A DNA stretch of 64,000 nucleotides, taken from the NCBI GenBank assembly GCA_007258455.2, contig VDFB02262690.1:124001-188000 (forward strand), in the 5' to 3' direction. Each line of letters opens with the position of its first letter. Within the stretch, counting starts at the first letter, position 1. Source of the DNA: Sequoia sempervirens. Its lineage: Eukaryota; Streptophyta; Pinopsida; Cupressales; Cupressaceae. The notes below the pieces were generated by a model, which ran no database searches, was not told the origin of the DNA, and saw only the letters and a program-made list of their open reading frames with translations. This document shows, piece after piece, positions 22,313 to 34,433 of this stretch. The translations under genes were made by a program, and so were the position numbers.

Positions 22313-24755
22313 GCAATCATAATTTTTTTACTTTATATTGATTAAGTTGAAAATATGCTTTGGCATGCCATTGTAGAGGAAATTGGCTCAAGATAACCAA
22401 TTACCCCAAAACTAAGTTACAAACATGTAGATATACCATTTCAAATTACAATATGTCCCTTCGATGAATACATTTACACCTATAGATAATCATAATTATA
22501 TTAATTATATTGTAACCATGAGGAATGTACACGCATAAGGATGAAATCCACATTGCATCTACAAAGGAGTACATATGGGCATAAAAAGTCCTCTCAATTA
22601 ATGCAAGAAGTAGCCAAATTTTAAAATAAAAAGCCAAAAATATGGGACATATCTATCCATCATGTAGATATCATTTTGAGCCACATCCAAGCCATACCTA
22701 ACAATAAATATAATAGCAACCCAAGAGGTCACTTGTATAGGTTGAAATTTTGTGTCATTTCTCTACACATAGCTTTGGGAGTACCAGCATCACATGTGAC
22801 CCCAAGGTTACCAACAAGCTGATGTAGTCGAGATCAAGGGATTATATTAAATTTCCAAATCACATAACCAAATACATTATTCAACAACATAAAATAGTTT
22901 ACAAAATAAATCACTAAATTTATTATTTGGTAGCAAATTCCTAACATAAGAGTACAACTAGATTGATTTTCATCACATTCACCTTTTTTGCAACTTGCCA
23001 AAAATCCCTAAATGAGTGCAATAATCTCCATTTTATGGCTAGGAATTCAAATCAGATTCAATCTTGGTTGTTACAACCTCCAGTTCGTCACAAAAAACAT
23101 TGAAGTGTAGTAGTAGGCTAGGAGTCTGCAAAGTGTAGTAATGAGCCAAAAGTATGCAAAGTGTGGTAGCAAGTGGAAAATCCACAATCGACAAGTTTAA
23201 ACATGAAATCCTGCTTTTGGTCTAGTTGGTCAATACTTTTTTGTAATCCATACATGTTGATGTTATTGAGTGTTCAACTAATGTCATAGGTGGGACCGTT
23301 CATCGGAACCAGTTCAATAAACTTTAAATGTTCAATTCACTATAGATTACCCATAAATTCCAATGGCTACAAGAGACCTGCAAACTTTCAAATGCACATG
23401 TGATCTCTGCAAAAGGCATATGACATCATATTTCCTACAATGCGGGAAAAACTATTGGAACCGAAAAATAATTTGACCAAAACAACATTTTGTTTCATTT
23501 GGAAATCTCCTCAAAGTTTTGTTGTAGCACAAAAGTCCACAAACAACAATAGTCTAAAGCACCGCAAAGTTCCAGTTCACTAGCTATTCCCCACAAAAGT
23601 TTGATAATAGGTTAAAAACCCATAAAACCATAAGTTGCTCAATTTTTATCAAAAAATTCACCAAATTTGGCCTATGAGTACCCATTTGGCTCTACTATTA
23701 GGTGAAATTATTATATTATTCAAATTGTTTCTAAAATTCCTCTTGAGAAAATAACCAAAACTAACACTACTAGAAACCAAGCAACTGAATTGAAAAGGAA
23801 ATATTTTTGGTTGATGCAAGATTGTTTGTGGAACTAGATGCTCTTGCATCATGAACTTATACATGTCACCAAACACAAGAGGAAAGCACTTGGATTCATT
23901 AAATCAAATTGCTATTGGCTAGAGAAAGAAAAATAAAAGTCTAGGCATGACTAGGGCATGAGCATGATAGTGCAAAGAGAACACAACCACTAACAATAAT
24001 GTCCTCAACAACGTGGAGTCTACATGGTGCAAGTTGCATGCTACCATTTTTTACTTCATTGTAGAAATATATGGCCCTTGGAAATAATTCTAGAGGAAAG
24101 TATTAGAAATCAATTGTTTAGTTGAATCCATGCAAGCAAGAGAAGTAATATTTTAATTGTTAAGGAAGATGACAACTACTATGAAATGAGAAAAGTATTC
24201 TCATGCCATATGAGAGAAGGGCCCACTAGATGGACATGTAGGAGTGGGGCCCACTAGATGGCATGTGGAGTCACGTAAGTAGTCCATGAGCAAATAAGAA
24301 TATGTCACATGTGATCCTTTGGCGGACCTAGTAATATGAATTAATGCATATAGGAAATATGAAGAAGGTGAGACCATGCAAAGAAACCCCACAGAGACAA
24401 TTTTATAACTAGGAAACATAAAACTCTATTGAAATTGTCTCAAACAATATGTCTACAAAGGGTTTGTTAGTCATGAAGGAGGATTTTTTTTGTAAAATGA
24501 GAGGAGTGCCAATAGGATGCATGTGGGGATGATCTAGACGTAGGAACAACAATGGATCTCTAGAACTCATATAATGTCATTAGGGATTGCACCTCTTATG
24601 ATGAATATTTTGAGGATTCAAAAAATAATTTTCTAAATTTGATGATTTTGAAGATCTCTTGCCTAAAGAAATTCTTACTATTTCCTAATCCAAGAGTAGA
24701 CAAACTAAAGTATATTTTTATGTGGTGGGAAAATGTGACCTTCAATCCAAATTCA
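22294..24755. repeat. Copy 2 of the 2.54 kb unit, second part
   Basis: Collinear with about 16340-17760 of copy 1, apart from the solo LTR at 22820-23851. Shared phrases include CCCCAAAACTAAGTTACAAA (22403), GAGCCACATCCAAGCCAT (about 22678) and CACATGTGATCCTTTGG (about 24305). It stops at a GGGTGAAAG terminus and resumes at 41531. Confidence 0.8.
22820..23851 (-). mobile_element. Solo LTR, 1032 bp
   Basis: A block absent from copy 1 of the tandem unit begins TGATG and ends CATCA, as an LTR should. On the minus strand its start TGATGCAAGAGCATCTAG closely matches the LTR start at 62536 (TGATGTAGGAGCATCCAG), which follows a purine tract; this sets the orientation. Flanking pentamers CAAGC and TGAAC both align with TAAAC of the empty site and may be a decayed target duplication. 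No internal region is present, so recombination between two LTRs left this copy. Confidence 0.65.
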
Positions 24756-24767
24756 GGAGGGTGAAAG

Positions 24768-26571
24768 TTTCATGCCATGTTGCATTTTTATAAAGGAAAT
24801 GACTATTGATGATCTAACTTTTAAACTTGAATCACTTGAAAATGTCACACATTTTCTAAATTTTGAGATATAATGCAAACTAATAATTTTTTATTTTTTA
24901 TTTTTTATTGTAGTTTATGCTTATGTTTTAAAAAAATGAAATATCATTTACACATATTTTTTTCTAAAATTGACTCTATAATGTAATTGCTAATAAAATA
25001 CTAAAAAATGAGGTTAAGAGGGCCTCTAGTAAATTCATTTTGTCTTCCTTCAAATTTTTTCTATATATCAATAACTTGAAATTTTAGTATACACATCAAT
25101 TTTTTTCATTTCAACAAAAGTCTATTTCAAAACTAATTTACTAAATCAACTATTTTGAGGGTCCTCCACTTCTTGTCTTAGCTATTTATCTAAAAAAAAA
25201 AAAAATCATATCATCTCAACATAAAGTCTCTCCTCTATTGCATTATCTTTTTCAAATTTTAAAAATAAACATTAATATTTTTCTTGAGAAAATAATCAAC
25301 CTTATATTTTGTGTTGATGATCTATTGTTGATGAAAATTAAAAATAAAATATAAACATTAATTAAAATATTAAAAAATATATTTTAAAACACTCAATTTT
25401 TAGATATGTTATTTTTTTATCTGTAAAAGTGGCACTGGGGGCCCACACCCATATATATATATATAGTTTCTGAAAAATTTACATTATTTTTCAACAAAGC
25501 TTCAAGACCTTCACAACAAGATTGCATAGTGAGACTATTACAAAAATTGGGCTTGAGATAGCAAAGTGCATACTACATGAAAAACCTATTTAACCAACTA
25601 TTTGATCTTCATTATGCTCTCTCTTTCCTTTACATCTCGATGATGGATCATAGAGTATGATCCAAAACATTGATTCAAAAACTACACATAGTTTCAATCC
25701 AAAAATCGACTCTCTTATTTATCATGAATTGTAGAAACTTCATACTATTAATAGATATTTATTGGAAAATAATAAAATAAAAATCCCATTAACAAACATA
25801 ATAACAAGTCTCAGTCAGCCATCACTACTTCATCTTCATCCAAGTCTGTGTTAGAAATCGACCCTCTAAATTATCATGAAGGACCAATTTGGAAGAAATT
25901 GATTCCCATCTTCACCTTCGAGTCCTAGAAATTACCATCAGATCCTGTTGCATGAATTATAAATGAGATCCATAGTCCCTAAAAAAATGTGAGAGGAGGC
26001 CAAATTAATCCACCTAGATTCAGGTCAAGACTAGGCATTGCATTGCCCAAGAAACTCTTCATATATCCACACCATTTCACCTTTACCAACTTGCCCATTA
26101 GCATTTTCACAGACTCCATTTCCTCTCCACATTCGAGAATGCAACACAAAACATGGAAGCCACATAAGAATTAACACAATATCTTTGAGAAGTAATTACA
26201 TATTGGTCACCCAACACCATATTGATGGTGTGTAACATAATTGAGGATATGGTCTTGTAAACCTTCTTTAGTCTCACCTTTGTGATTTCTCCCCTAAATG
26301 CCATTTGGTGAGTATTTACAAAGAAATAAATAGATGTGTCCATGGTTGGGTTGTATAACAAAATGAATTAGGCAAGACAATGGAATGAGGATTTGTAGGG
26401 GAGCAAAAATAATTTGTTGGCATGTATGAAAAATTCACATGCTTGAATAAGATGTTAATGGATTCACATGAGAAATTTATGATGACATTGCCCTCTTGGT
26501 GGCTGAGAGGGGTAATTTGCACCGATAGACATCATGTCCAAAAAGGAATCATTTCTTTGCATGTCGATAGC
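24768..26571. other. AT-rich stretch left of LINE-A, no gene seen
   Basis: It contains a TA microsatellite at 25451-25465 and poly-A or poly-T tracts near 24890 and 25195. The part nearest 26571 should hold the 3' untranslated region of LINE-A, but no tail was located. Short open frames at 25989-26649 overlap one another on both strands and match nothing. Confidence 0.4.
25451..25465. repeat. (AT)n microsatellite
   Basis: About seven AT units after GGGGGCCCACACCC. Confidence 0.9.
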
Positions 26572-26960
26572 CTAGTTTGCAAGTTGATCAACCACTTTTT
26601 TGGCCTTATGATACTCATGAGTTATTTTGTAATATTTAAAGTAAGTTAAGGTTTCATTGATCGATGATAGCTGTTTATTTAACTTCCAATCTAAAATGGT
26701 TTTTCTATGAATAGCATTAATGGTGATCATTGACTTGTCTTTCAAGTGAATAAGCTCTTTTTTTAATATTAAACATGTTTGTAGACTTAATAAATCTACT
26801 TGAAATTTTGCTACATTCTTCAACCCTTTTGTGAGCTATTTTGTTGCGATGGCTAGTACATTGTCTTCCTGATCCTTGGTTACATAACCTTCCCTTGATT
26901 TTCTTGGATTTTCATAGGAGGCACGATCAAAGTTTACTTTAATTCATTCTCCATCTCGTG
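26572..26960 (-). pseudogene. LINE-A RNase H domain
   Basis: The minus strand reads KVNFDRASYENP, then GYVTKDQEDNVLAIATK, NVAKFQVDLLSLQTC, DKSMITINAIHRK and finally HEYHKAKKVVDQLAN before a stop at 26572. This matches the RVT_3 RNase H family (KVNFDGASRGNPG..G.G..R...G..L......G..TN..AE..A...GL..C.........DS..V...I......W.......R..N..AD..A). The first Asp is kept. AE has become AK and DS remains as DKS. It degrades RNA in the RNA-DNA hybrid. One internal stop follows IATK. Confidence 0.78.
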
Positions 26961-27141
26961 GAACCCATCACACACCTGTTACCCAATTTTCACCTATGGG
27001 CTCAATTAGGCAGGGTAACCTATGTTTTCGAGGGTTCATGAAGGCCAACTGAAGGAGCATTTGCATTAAGGGGAAAATGATGTTTTTATTCGGCACATGG
27101 ATTAAATGTGGCTCCCAAGAGGGTTGAGTCCAACGTGCAGA

Positions 27142-29490
27142 TGTTCATTTATTGGGGGGTCCTCCCTTTTGTTTTGCCTTATTTTTTTCCCCTTCCCTTT
27201 TTGTTTTCCTTGTGCTTTTTTTTTTTTTTCTTTTGTTCTGTCAGAGGCGGGGTCAGACCAAAACCAAACATTGGAACTTTCCAAAAGTTCAAGTTTCCAT
27301 TTTCATTCCGGTTCTTCCTTGAGTGCGTCTCGTTTTCTTCTTCGACCTTGCATTTGACCATGGGGTGGATTTTTTTTTTCTTTTTTCTTTTGTTTCTCCC
27401 TCCTTGCCTTTTCTCCATTTTTGTTGTGTTTTGGGTAGACTCGGGATCGGGACTGAAACCGAACTTGGAAATTTTCCAAAAGTTCCGGTTCCTGTCTTTG
27501 TTCCGGTTCTGATCCTGGTCCCGCCCTTCTTTTCTCTACTTTTTCACTGCCGGTGGTCGGGCGATGCCTCCTCCCTTTTTATCTTCCTTGTGTTTTTCTT
27601 TTTCCTTCGTGCCTTGTTTTTTGTTGGGGGCAGGATCGAAACGGAATCCAAACTTGAAACTTGATGAAAGTTTCAGGTTCGGATTTGGTCCCGGTTCCGG
27701 TTCCGCCGACTCTTTGGTTTTGCCTCGTTCCGACTCTGGTCTCGTTTCCACTGGTCTTGTTTTTCCTTTGTTCCTTGTATTTTGTCAGGGGGTTCTTTCT
27801 CCCGTTTGTCTTTCTTCCATCTCATCCTTCTCTTCTTCTTTTGAGTTTTGTTAGGGGCGGGACCAGGTCGGAATCCGAAATTGAAACTTGAGGGAAGTTT
27901 CAGGGGAGGATTTGGTCCCGATCCCGGTTCTGCCGGGATTCGTCTATTTTGCTTATGTTCCCATTTCGACCCCGATCTCGGTTCTGGTTCCATCTTGGCC
28001 CCGACCCTACCAGTTTTGAAAGGTCTCAGTGAAAAAAGGAGTGCCTTCGCCATGAAATGGGGACCTCGCTATAGGGTCCCGCCGACACATGGGTGTCTCA
28101 CCGAAGGAGTCTTTGAGCCCGGAAAGGTGGTTTGTGTTCGCTAGAGGTCTCACTGATGCAAAAGATCATGCCGACATAGATGACATCACCATAACGTCTG
28201 GCCATTGGAGTGAGGTCCTGCCGAAAGAAGGGAGTCTTGCCAATAGCGATCAGCTTGCCACGGAAATGGATATCGGTCTAACTCCCGCAGCTCGATAGGA
28301 GTTCCCGCCGATGGTCCCAAGTTATGCCGATAACTACTATATGATGTGCTCACATCGGGGAGACACGATTAGTATCTCACCGACATGCGATTATGCAGAA
28401 GCAACCTTTGATCGTCGAGAATGTACGTGGCGTGGGTCGGCTCAGTGAAGTAGTGGCGCTTGAATCTAGCAGGTAAATCTGGTGTTGTTCCTCGAAGATG
28501 GTTGACTCAAGGAAAGATCTGGAGTAGAAGAAGGTCGAAGAAGAAGAGGTCGTGAGTCACGATGACAGCTAGGGCGTCAGTTGGGAAAGGTGGAGCGGCA
28601 TAAATGACCTTGCCGTAGAGCATTCAAAGTGGCTTTAACGAAATCTTAATGGCGGAATCGAAGGCTACGAGTTAATGACAACAGATGTAAAAGATCTAAA
28701 GACATCCCTGGAGCGATCTCTCACCGACTAGAAAAGGGGGGATGTGCATTTAATGCCTCATTGACTTCATTCCAAAGTGCTTCTTGGGCTGACGTGTCTA
28801 GGCGCTGACTCATTTTTGAAAACCCTAAGGCAGGGGATGACACTCTTTGGTTGTATATATGGCATTTTTTGGCCTTTTTGTAAAGTAGTTCTTGGTTAGG
28901 AGATTGTTGAAAGAGCATTATTTAGACTTTGTAACTCATTTTTTTATAATACTACAGATCTGTAACACAAAGACTCCTTATTTTTCTCAATAGAAAGTCA
29001 TTTCCTTTACAAATTTTCTTTGTTGTTTTAGTGACTGGTTGTGAGTTGCATGATAATATTCTGTGTGATCCTTTATTTTATCAAATTCCTTCAGTACTAG
29101 ATGAAAAGGATATTATGTCATAAAGTTGGTTTATGTTAGCGATCTCTTTCTTTTGCGTTTCTATCTATGAAAACATCTTGTTTTCCTTGTGTTAAGCATT
29201 AGAACAGTCAGAACCTTACATAGACTCATTTTTTACAAACATAAATCTATGTATTGTGAGATTGTTTAGCTCTATTGAGATTTTCTGTGAGTTTTTTGCA
29301 GTATTGTCATATTTTTATCTTTGGTGTATCACCTGTTAGTGATAGGTTTTGAATTCAAGTACATCCTTCTTACTCTTTTCCTTACTATTCTTAGTTTTTC
29401 TCAAGATATCTTAAGGGGAACTAGCCCATAATCTGGAGGTCCACTTCATTCCTAGGTCACCCACAACCTCAAAGTGTTCCCATGTGTCAA
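27142..29490 (+). mobile_element. Long LTR (about 2.3 kb) with minisatellite U3, inserted in LINE-A
   Basis: It is homologous to the complete 2327 bp solo LTR at 58985-61311 (there on the minus strand). Both have a poly-pyrimidine start, an array of GGAACTTTCCAAAAGTTC-type repeats, the stretch CTTAATGGC..A..CGAAGGCT.CGAGTTAATGA followed by GCATTTAATGC.TCATTGACTT, CTCATTTTTG.AAACCCTAAG, and a TATA box (28853-28860 here). The start TGTTCATTTATTGGGG and the end near 29490 are estimated from the length of the sister copy. No target duplication was found. No internal retrotransposon domain is attached, so it is probably a solo LTR. Confidence 0.6.
27247..28010 (+). repeat. Degenerate tandem repeats with palindromic core
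   Basis: Four or more units start with forms of GGGATCGGGACTGAAACCGA, near 27247, 27440, 27627 and 27855 (spacing about 190, 190 and 230). Each has a palindromic core such as GGAACTTTCCAAAAGTTC and then GGTTCCGGTTC-rich sequence. The block is much richer in G and C than its surroundings. The long open frames here are by-products of the repeats. Confidence 0.7.
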
Positions 29491-30025
29491 TAGGTTGCTA
29501 TAGTTGATAACTTAGCAAGGGTGCAAACTTTATTTGACAACAACACCATCCTTCACTTGGCCTTTAGATTAACCCAATGAACCTAATGAACATGGGAAAT
29601 GACAAGACCAACCTAGTTCTTGCACATGTCTTCATCCCATAGCGTGAATGCTTAATTATTTCCAGATGTGATTTTTGTTGCATTGTTTACTACCTATGTT
29701 ATTATTGTTTCCATTCTATCAGCTAATGCTTCCTTGGAAATTATTTCCCTTGAAAGATTCACATATTCCTTTCCTTCCATTGTTCCTAGATTATTATTGA
29801 TGGGCATGCAAACCATAGGTTGTTGAAAGTTGCTTTCTTGTGCAAGATTGGCCACATGTTGAATGTTGAAAGGAGATCCTTCGGTAATAGACTTTGCTAA
29901 TTCAATTTCTTCATCACTATTTTCCAACAGTATTATGCTATCTCAAAATTAAGAAGGATATGATCTAAGGTTTCATATTCCATCTTACATAGAGTATACC
30001 TATGAGAGCCACTACAACCATTTTT
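29491..30025. other. LINE-A linker region, no domain seen
   Basis: It lies between the long LTR and the zf-RVT piece. A 77-codon minus-strand frame (29927-29694) is open but matches no LINE domain I know. Confidence 0.35.
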
Positions 30026-30232
30026 TCACAATCTATCTCTAGTAAGAATTCTCTTTTGGATAGCGACCCAGACAAAAAATCTAGGCTTTGGGAGATAATT
30101 ACTACTCCAACATAGATGAACAGGACTATCCTTTTTTAAAGTGGCTTCAACCAATTTGTATCTAATTTTAACATTGTATTTTCTTGTTTTAGCACCACAC
30201 CATCTTATGACATCTTCTTTTAGTGTTATCAT
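30026..30232 (-). pseudogene. LINE-A zf-RVT domain
   Basis: The open stretch reads WCGAKTRKYNVKIRYKLVEA and later PKPRFFVWVAIQKRILTRDR. This corresponds to the zinc-binding region found after the reverse transcriptase of plant LINEs (F.V...Y........W...W....P.K..FF.W......ILT.D.L). The downstream Cys/His ligands are not in the open part. Confidence 0.72.
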
Positions 30233-30239
30233 TATTCTA

Positions 30240-31990
30240 CGGTTATCTAGGATTTTCTTGTCTCTCTTTTTGGGGTTCAGGGAAGTTTAGCCCTTGAAAG
30301 GATCACCATTCCCAAAATGATTCCATTTGATTATGTTTTCTCAACTTTGTCACATAATTTTTTTCCTTGAGCTTCAATGAGGCAAGTCTTGGCCTCACCA
30401 AGATCAAGGATCGTGGCCAAGGCTTGATAGCCATCCCATGAGTCATCCCAAAAGGATACCTTGTAGTCATTATTGACTTCCCATGTGATTTATTTAGTGA
30501 TTATGCTCCTACATGAAAGCATGAGATTTCATATTGTCGATCTATCTAGGGGGTTTTCCAATGTAAAAATCCATAATTTATCCATTAAGTCTAGGTATTT
30601 CCTTTGTATAATTTTTGGCCCATTTCTAATTTGAGTTACTACACAGGCTCCATACTAGTTTAGCACCCAAGGATAGGTTTAAGAAACCCATTGCTTTATC
30701 CCAACACCACTAGCATCCTTGGGCTTACATAATTTATCCCACATAATGAGTGGATCTTTTTTGTTTCCAAATTTCCACTCCAAAGAAAGTTCTCATCCTC
30801 TTTTTTATGAGATCCCTAATTTTCCTTGGCAAATTCAGACATGACATAGAGTATATGGGTATTATTGAGATAACCAATTTTAACATTAGAATTCTACTTG
30901 TAGAATAGAGCTACTTTCCTTTCCAAAATTCAAGTTTAGAAAAATAGTTTGTGAGTAGAAAGTCCCATAGTTTTGACCTATTTTCCATAGGAAAAAGTGG
31001 AATTCGTAGGAATTTTCCCAAAAGTTTACTTGTTTTGAAACCCAAGATGAATGCAATTTATTTTTACTTCCTTTGATCTATGTTGAATAAATAGATATTT
31101 GATTTTTTCTAATTAATTTCCTATAATAATGCATTACAATATTTGTTTAAAGTATATTTTATCACTTTCACCTCCCTCTTACTAGCTATACCAAAAAGCA
31201 TTGTGTCATATGTGAACTGCTGGTAGGTTACACACTCCATCCCAAGGGTAATCCTAATGTCCCTTCATCACAAATTATCCTTATCTCTATTGATTTTCCT
31301 ACCTAAGGCCTTGGTCATGATAATGAGCATGAAGGGTGAAATTGAGTCTCCCTACCTTATTTCTAATGAGGATGGAAAGAAACCCCTTGGGCTCCTATTT
31401 AGTAGAACTGAAAACCATGAACTTGATATGTAGCTACTAACCCAACTCATCCATGTTTTACAAAAAATAATTTTTTTAGAAATTTAAGGAGGAAGTTTTG
31501 GTCTACTTGATCATAGGATTTTTAATGTCAAGTTTGATAATCATCCTTTCTAATTTTTCTATCTTCATTATGTGTATAGCTTCATAAGCCAAAATTATTC
31601 TTTCCATTATAGATCTCCCAGGTGAAAATCCACTTTGCTCTTTTGATATGATAACTAGCAAGACTTCATTCAACCTATTCACCATTACTTTTGTTATGAT
31701 CTTGTATGTTATATTTCATAATGATATTGGTCTCAGGCCATCCATTGTCTCAATTGTCTACTTTTTTGAAATCAGATCAAGGAATGTGTAGTTTGTTTCC
31801 TTTAACATTGTGCCTCCTTTTCTAGATTCTTCCTCTGTAGCCATAAGATCTTCCTTAATTATATCCCAAAATTTTTGGGAGAGGCTTGTTGAGAAACTAT
31901 TAGGTCCTAGAGCTTTATCTACATCAAATTGAAAGGTTTCTTTGTTGACCTCTTCCTCAGATATATTGGTCGAATGAGTCTCCAATTATG
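30240..31990 (-). pseudogene. LINE-A reverse transcriptase
   Basis: The minus strand shows DVDKALGPNSFSTSLSQKFW and later DIIKEDLM..EESRKGG.MLKE (31985-31758), then LLVIISKEQSGFSPGRSIME (31685-31570), GDSISPFMLIIMTKALGR (about 31350-31290) and FTYDTMLFGIASKREVKVI (about 31240-31180). These are the plant LINE RT blocks K.PGPDG....F...W, EQ.GF..GR.I, GDP.SP.LF and FADDT. In the catalytic block one Asp is replaced by Tyr (FTYD), which would abolish polymerase activity. Several stops and shifts separate the blocks. Confidence 0.82.
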
Positions 31991-32594
31991 CTATTGAATT
32001 ATCAATTCTAGAAGATTATTGATTATTTATTCATTGTATTGATTTGTATCATGATTGTTACCATTCAAAAGATATCTAAAATAATCCTCTGCTATTCTAT
32101 TAATTTCTTCTTGGTTTTGGGTACTTATTCCATTTCTATTTTTCATTTCAATGATTCAATTCCTATTACTTTTTATTTTAGTAGAGTTATGAAAAATTTA
32201 GTGTTCCTATCACCATCCTTTAGCCAACGTTCTCTCAATTTTTGATGCCAAAATATTTCCTTTCTTTCTAAAATCTCCATATATTTACTAGTTAACTCTA
32301 TTTCTTATGCATGGGTTGAATCATTCATTCCTTCTTGGATTATCTTTTCATTTAGTTCAATTAGTTCATCTTCTAACTGCTCTTTTTCTAAGAATATGTT
32401 TTGAAATGGGCTTTGTTACACTCTTTTAATTGTTTAATTAATCCTTTTTTTTTTTGCATTTTGTATAGTTTAGTACCTCATACTCTTGGGGCATTCTTGT
32501 ACCATTCAATCATTCTCCTTGGGAGGTTTGCATCTCTTAACCATATATTTTTGAACTTGAAAGGACATCTTTTAGGAGTTTTATTTGTATCCAT

Positions 32595-33290
32595 CTAGAG
32601 GGGCAAGGAAAAGTGGTCTAAACCAGTTGCATGAAGAATGGAAACTTCAAATGTGGTTGGCAAGTTGAGCCATTCACTAGCTAGCATAACTCTGTTCGAT
32701 ATTTTTGCGATGTTTGTGAAACTCAATATCCTATAGGTCCATGTGTACTTTCCATTTTTGGGGCAAATATCCACCAATTAGTTTTCATTCACAAAGTGTT
32801 GGAAATCAATCCGAGTCTAAGTGATTCCCCTAATATCTCCCTAATTTTTTGATCCATCTATAGTGGCATTGAAATATCCTCCTAATATTGTTTCGATGTT
32901 TTTTTGAGGGGGAATAATTTCTCTACAAATTTCCCCATACCTCACATTTACTAATGGTTCTTGTCGGTCCAAACGCATTGATTAAAAAGTCCCATTTCCC
33001 TACCAATGCACTTCACCTTAGACACCTACCAACATCTCCTATATTGCAATCCTCATGTTTAATATTATTTGGATTCTAGATTAAAAACATTCCTCTTGAG
33101 GCCCCACATGCAGCCTCAACAATCCTATCCCACTTTCTCCATTTTGTTAAGAATGATTCCGCTTCAAGTCTATTCATCTTGGTTTCTTGTAAGAGTACAA
33201 TATCTACTTTTGATTGGAAATTTGGTGCTTGACCATACACCTTTTGTTAAATGTTCCAAGTAATGAGCTTCATGACTCCTAGGGAAGGGT
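32595..33290 (-). pseudogene. LINE-A AP-type endonuclease
   Basis: The clearest part (32777-32595) reads MVDICPKNGKYTWTYR, then NIAKISNRVMLASEWLN and LHATGLDHFSLPL. In intact plant LINEs this is LVDIP..NG.FTW.N.R.....ERLDR.L.S..W.......L.....SDH.P. Here SDH is LDH. Upstream pieces are degraded. The domain nicks the target DNA during target-primed reverse transcription. Confidence 0.72.
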
Positions 33291-33958
33291 GACTCCCTTC
33301 CCCGATCTCAGTGTCATCTATCCCTTCACATTGCTTGTTAGTTCCAATATTACTTTATTACATTTCTTGCCCTTTTATCTTTTCTCACCAATTTGAGGAT
33401 TATTTATTTTGGGTTGTGATTAGTTGATTGCTCTTTCATATAAGATATTGATTTACCATTCTTCAAACTCACTGTCACTTTTTGATTCCTCTCTTTGTTC
33501 TTCCATATTTCCCTCTAGATTTGAAAAAAAAAATTGGTTTCCTCTTGCATCCTTGATTTCAAAAAGGTGCAACCCCATTTCGAGGTATGTCAAATTCTTT
33601 GTTTCTTTGTTTCTTTGTTTATTTTATCCACTATTAGTGTGGTTGTCTCCAATTTTCTCAGAGGGAATCACCATGACTTCTTGCTTCCTCTTCTGGCTTC
33701 CTCTTCTGTGGGGAGGGTTTCTTTTTTTGGGTCCCTAATATATCTTATTAGAGGCATAGTTTTCTTTATCCTTGCTTCACTGCCTGAGATAAAATTTATG
33801 GGAGTATTATTACTATGGGTTTGGCTATTTCAAACTTCTTTCTTTATTGGGGACTTGTTCAACTTACTATTTTGCAAGTCTTCATATCTTGTATCTACTA
33901 TCTTCCTTTTTTTTCAAAATTCATGGTGTAAATATTTTGTGGTTTTCATTCACACTTC

Positions 33959-33977
33959 AACTTTGGGATTAGGGTTG
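33959..33977. repeat. Left target-site duplication of LINE-B
   Basis: AACTTTGGGATTAGGGTTG, identical over 19 bases to 40257-40275. It lies in ORF1 of LINE-A. Confidence 0.92.
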
Positions 33978-34433
33978 GCAGACGAGATGGCGCACGTGTC
34001 TGCAATTTCCATAACTGATCTAGGGCATCTGAGCCCTAGCTCATGAGCGGTTTGTCTCTATTCCTGCACAACTGGGGTGGGGTTTGTTGGCTAGTTGAGG
34101 AGGCATTTTCTTTCCTTCTCTAGTTTTTGTGTGTCGCCTAGTGTTCGTGGCTAGGTTTCTTAATTGGATTACATTTTTGTACACCCGGGGAATCCTTGGC
34201 GTGTTGTGTTGTGCGCCTGCTCTTGGGGCTTCAGTGGTGGTGCATGCCCATGCATGCTTGGGTTTGGTTGCAAGGGGATTGGAATTTTTTTAGGCGTGTG
34301 GAAGGAAAGTGGTCGTTGTTTCTTCTGATTCGGCGTGGTAGGGTGGTGTGGGAAGCGTGTGGAGAGAGGTGGGGTGTTTGGTGGAAGGGTTGGTGTTTGG
34401 CCTTGCATGGTCGTCTCTAGCTCTATTGCCTCA

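Noticed and set aside
27108..28144. Several overlapping frames of 80-134 codons on both strands
   Set aside because: Same repeat family as at 60 kb; stop-poor because of composition, with no domain.
33959..33977. TTTGGGATTAGGGTTG taken as telomere-like sequence
   Set aside because: Only partial TTTAGGG-like wording and a single copy on each side of LINE-B; it is fully explained as target duplication.
33424..34046. Overlapping plus-strand frames of 104 and 170 codons
   Set aside because: They lie antisense to LINE-A between ORF1 and endonuclease, are composed of hydrophobic low-complexity sequence from A-rich minus-strand coding DNA, and cross the LINE-B target site.
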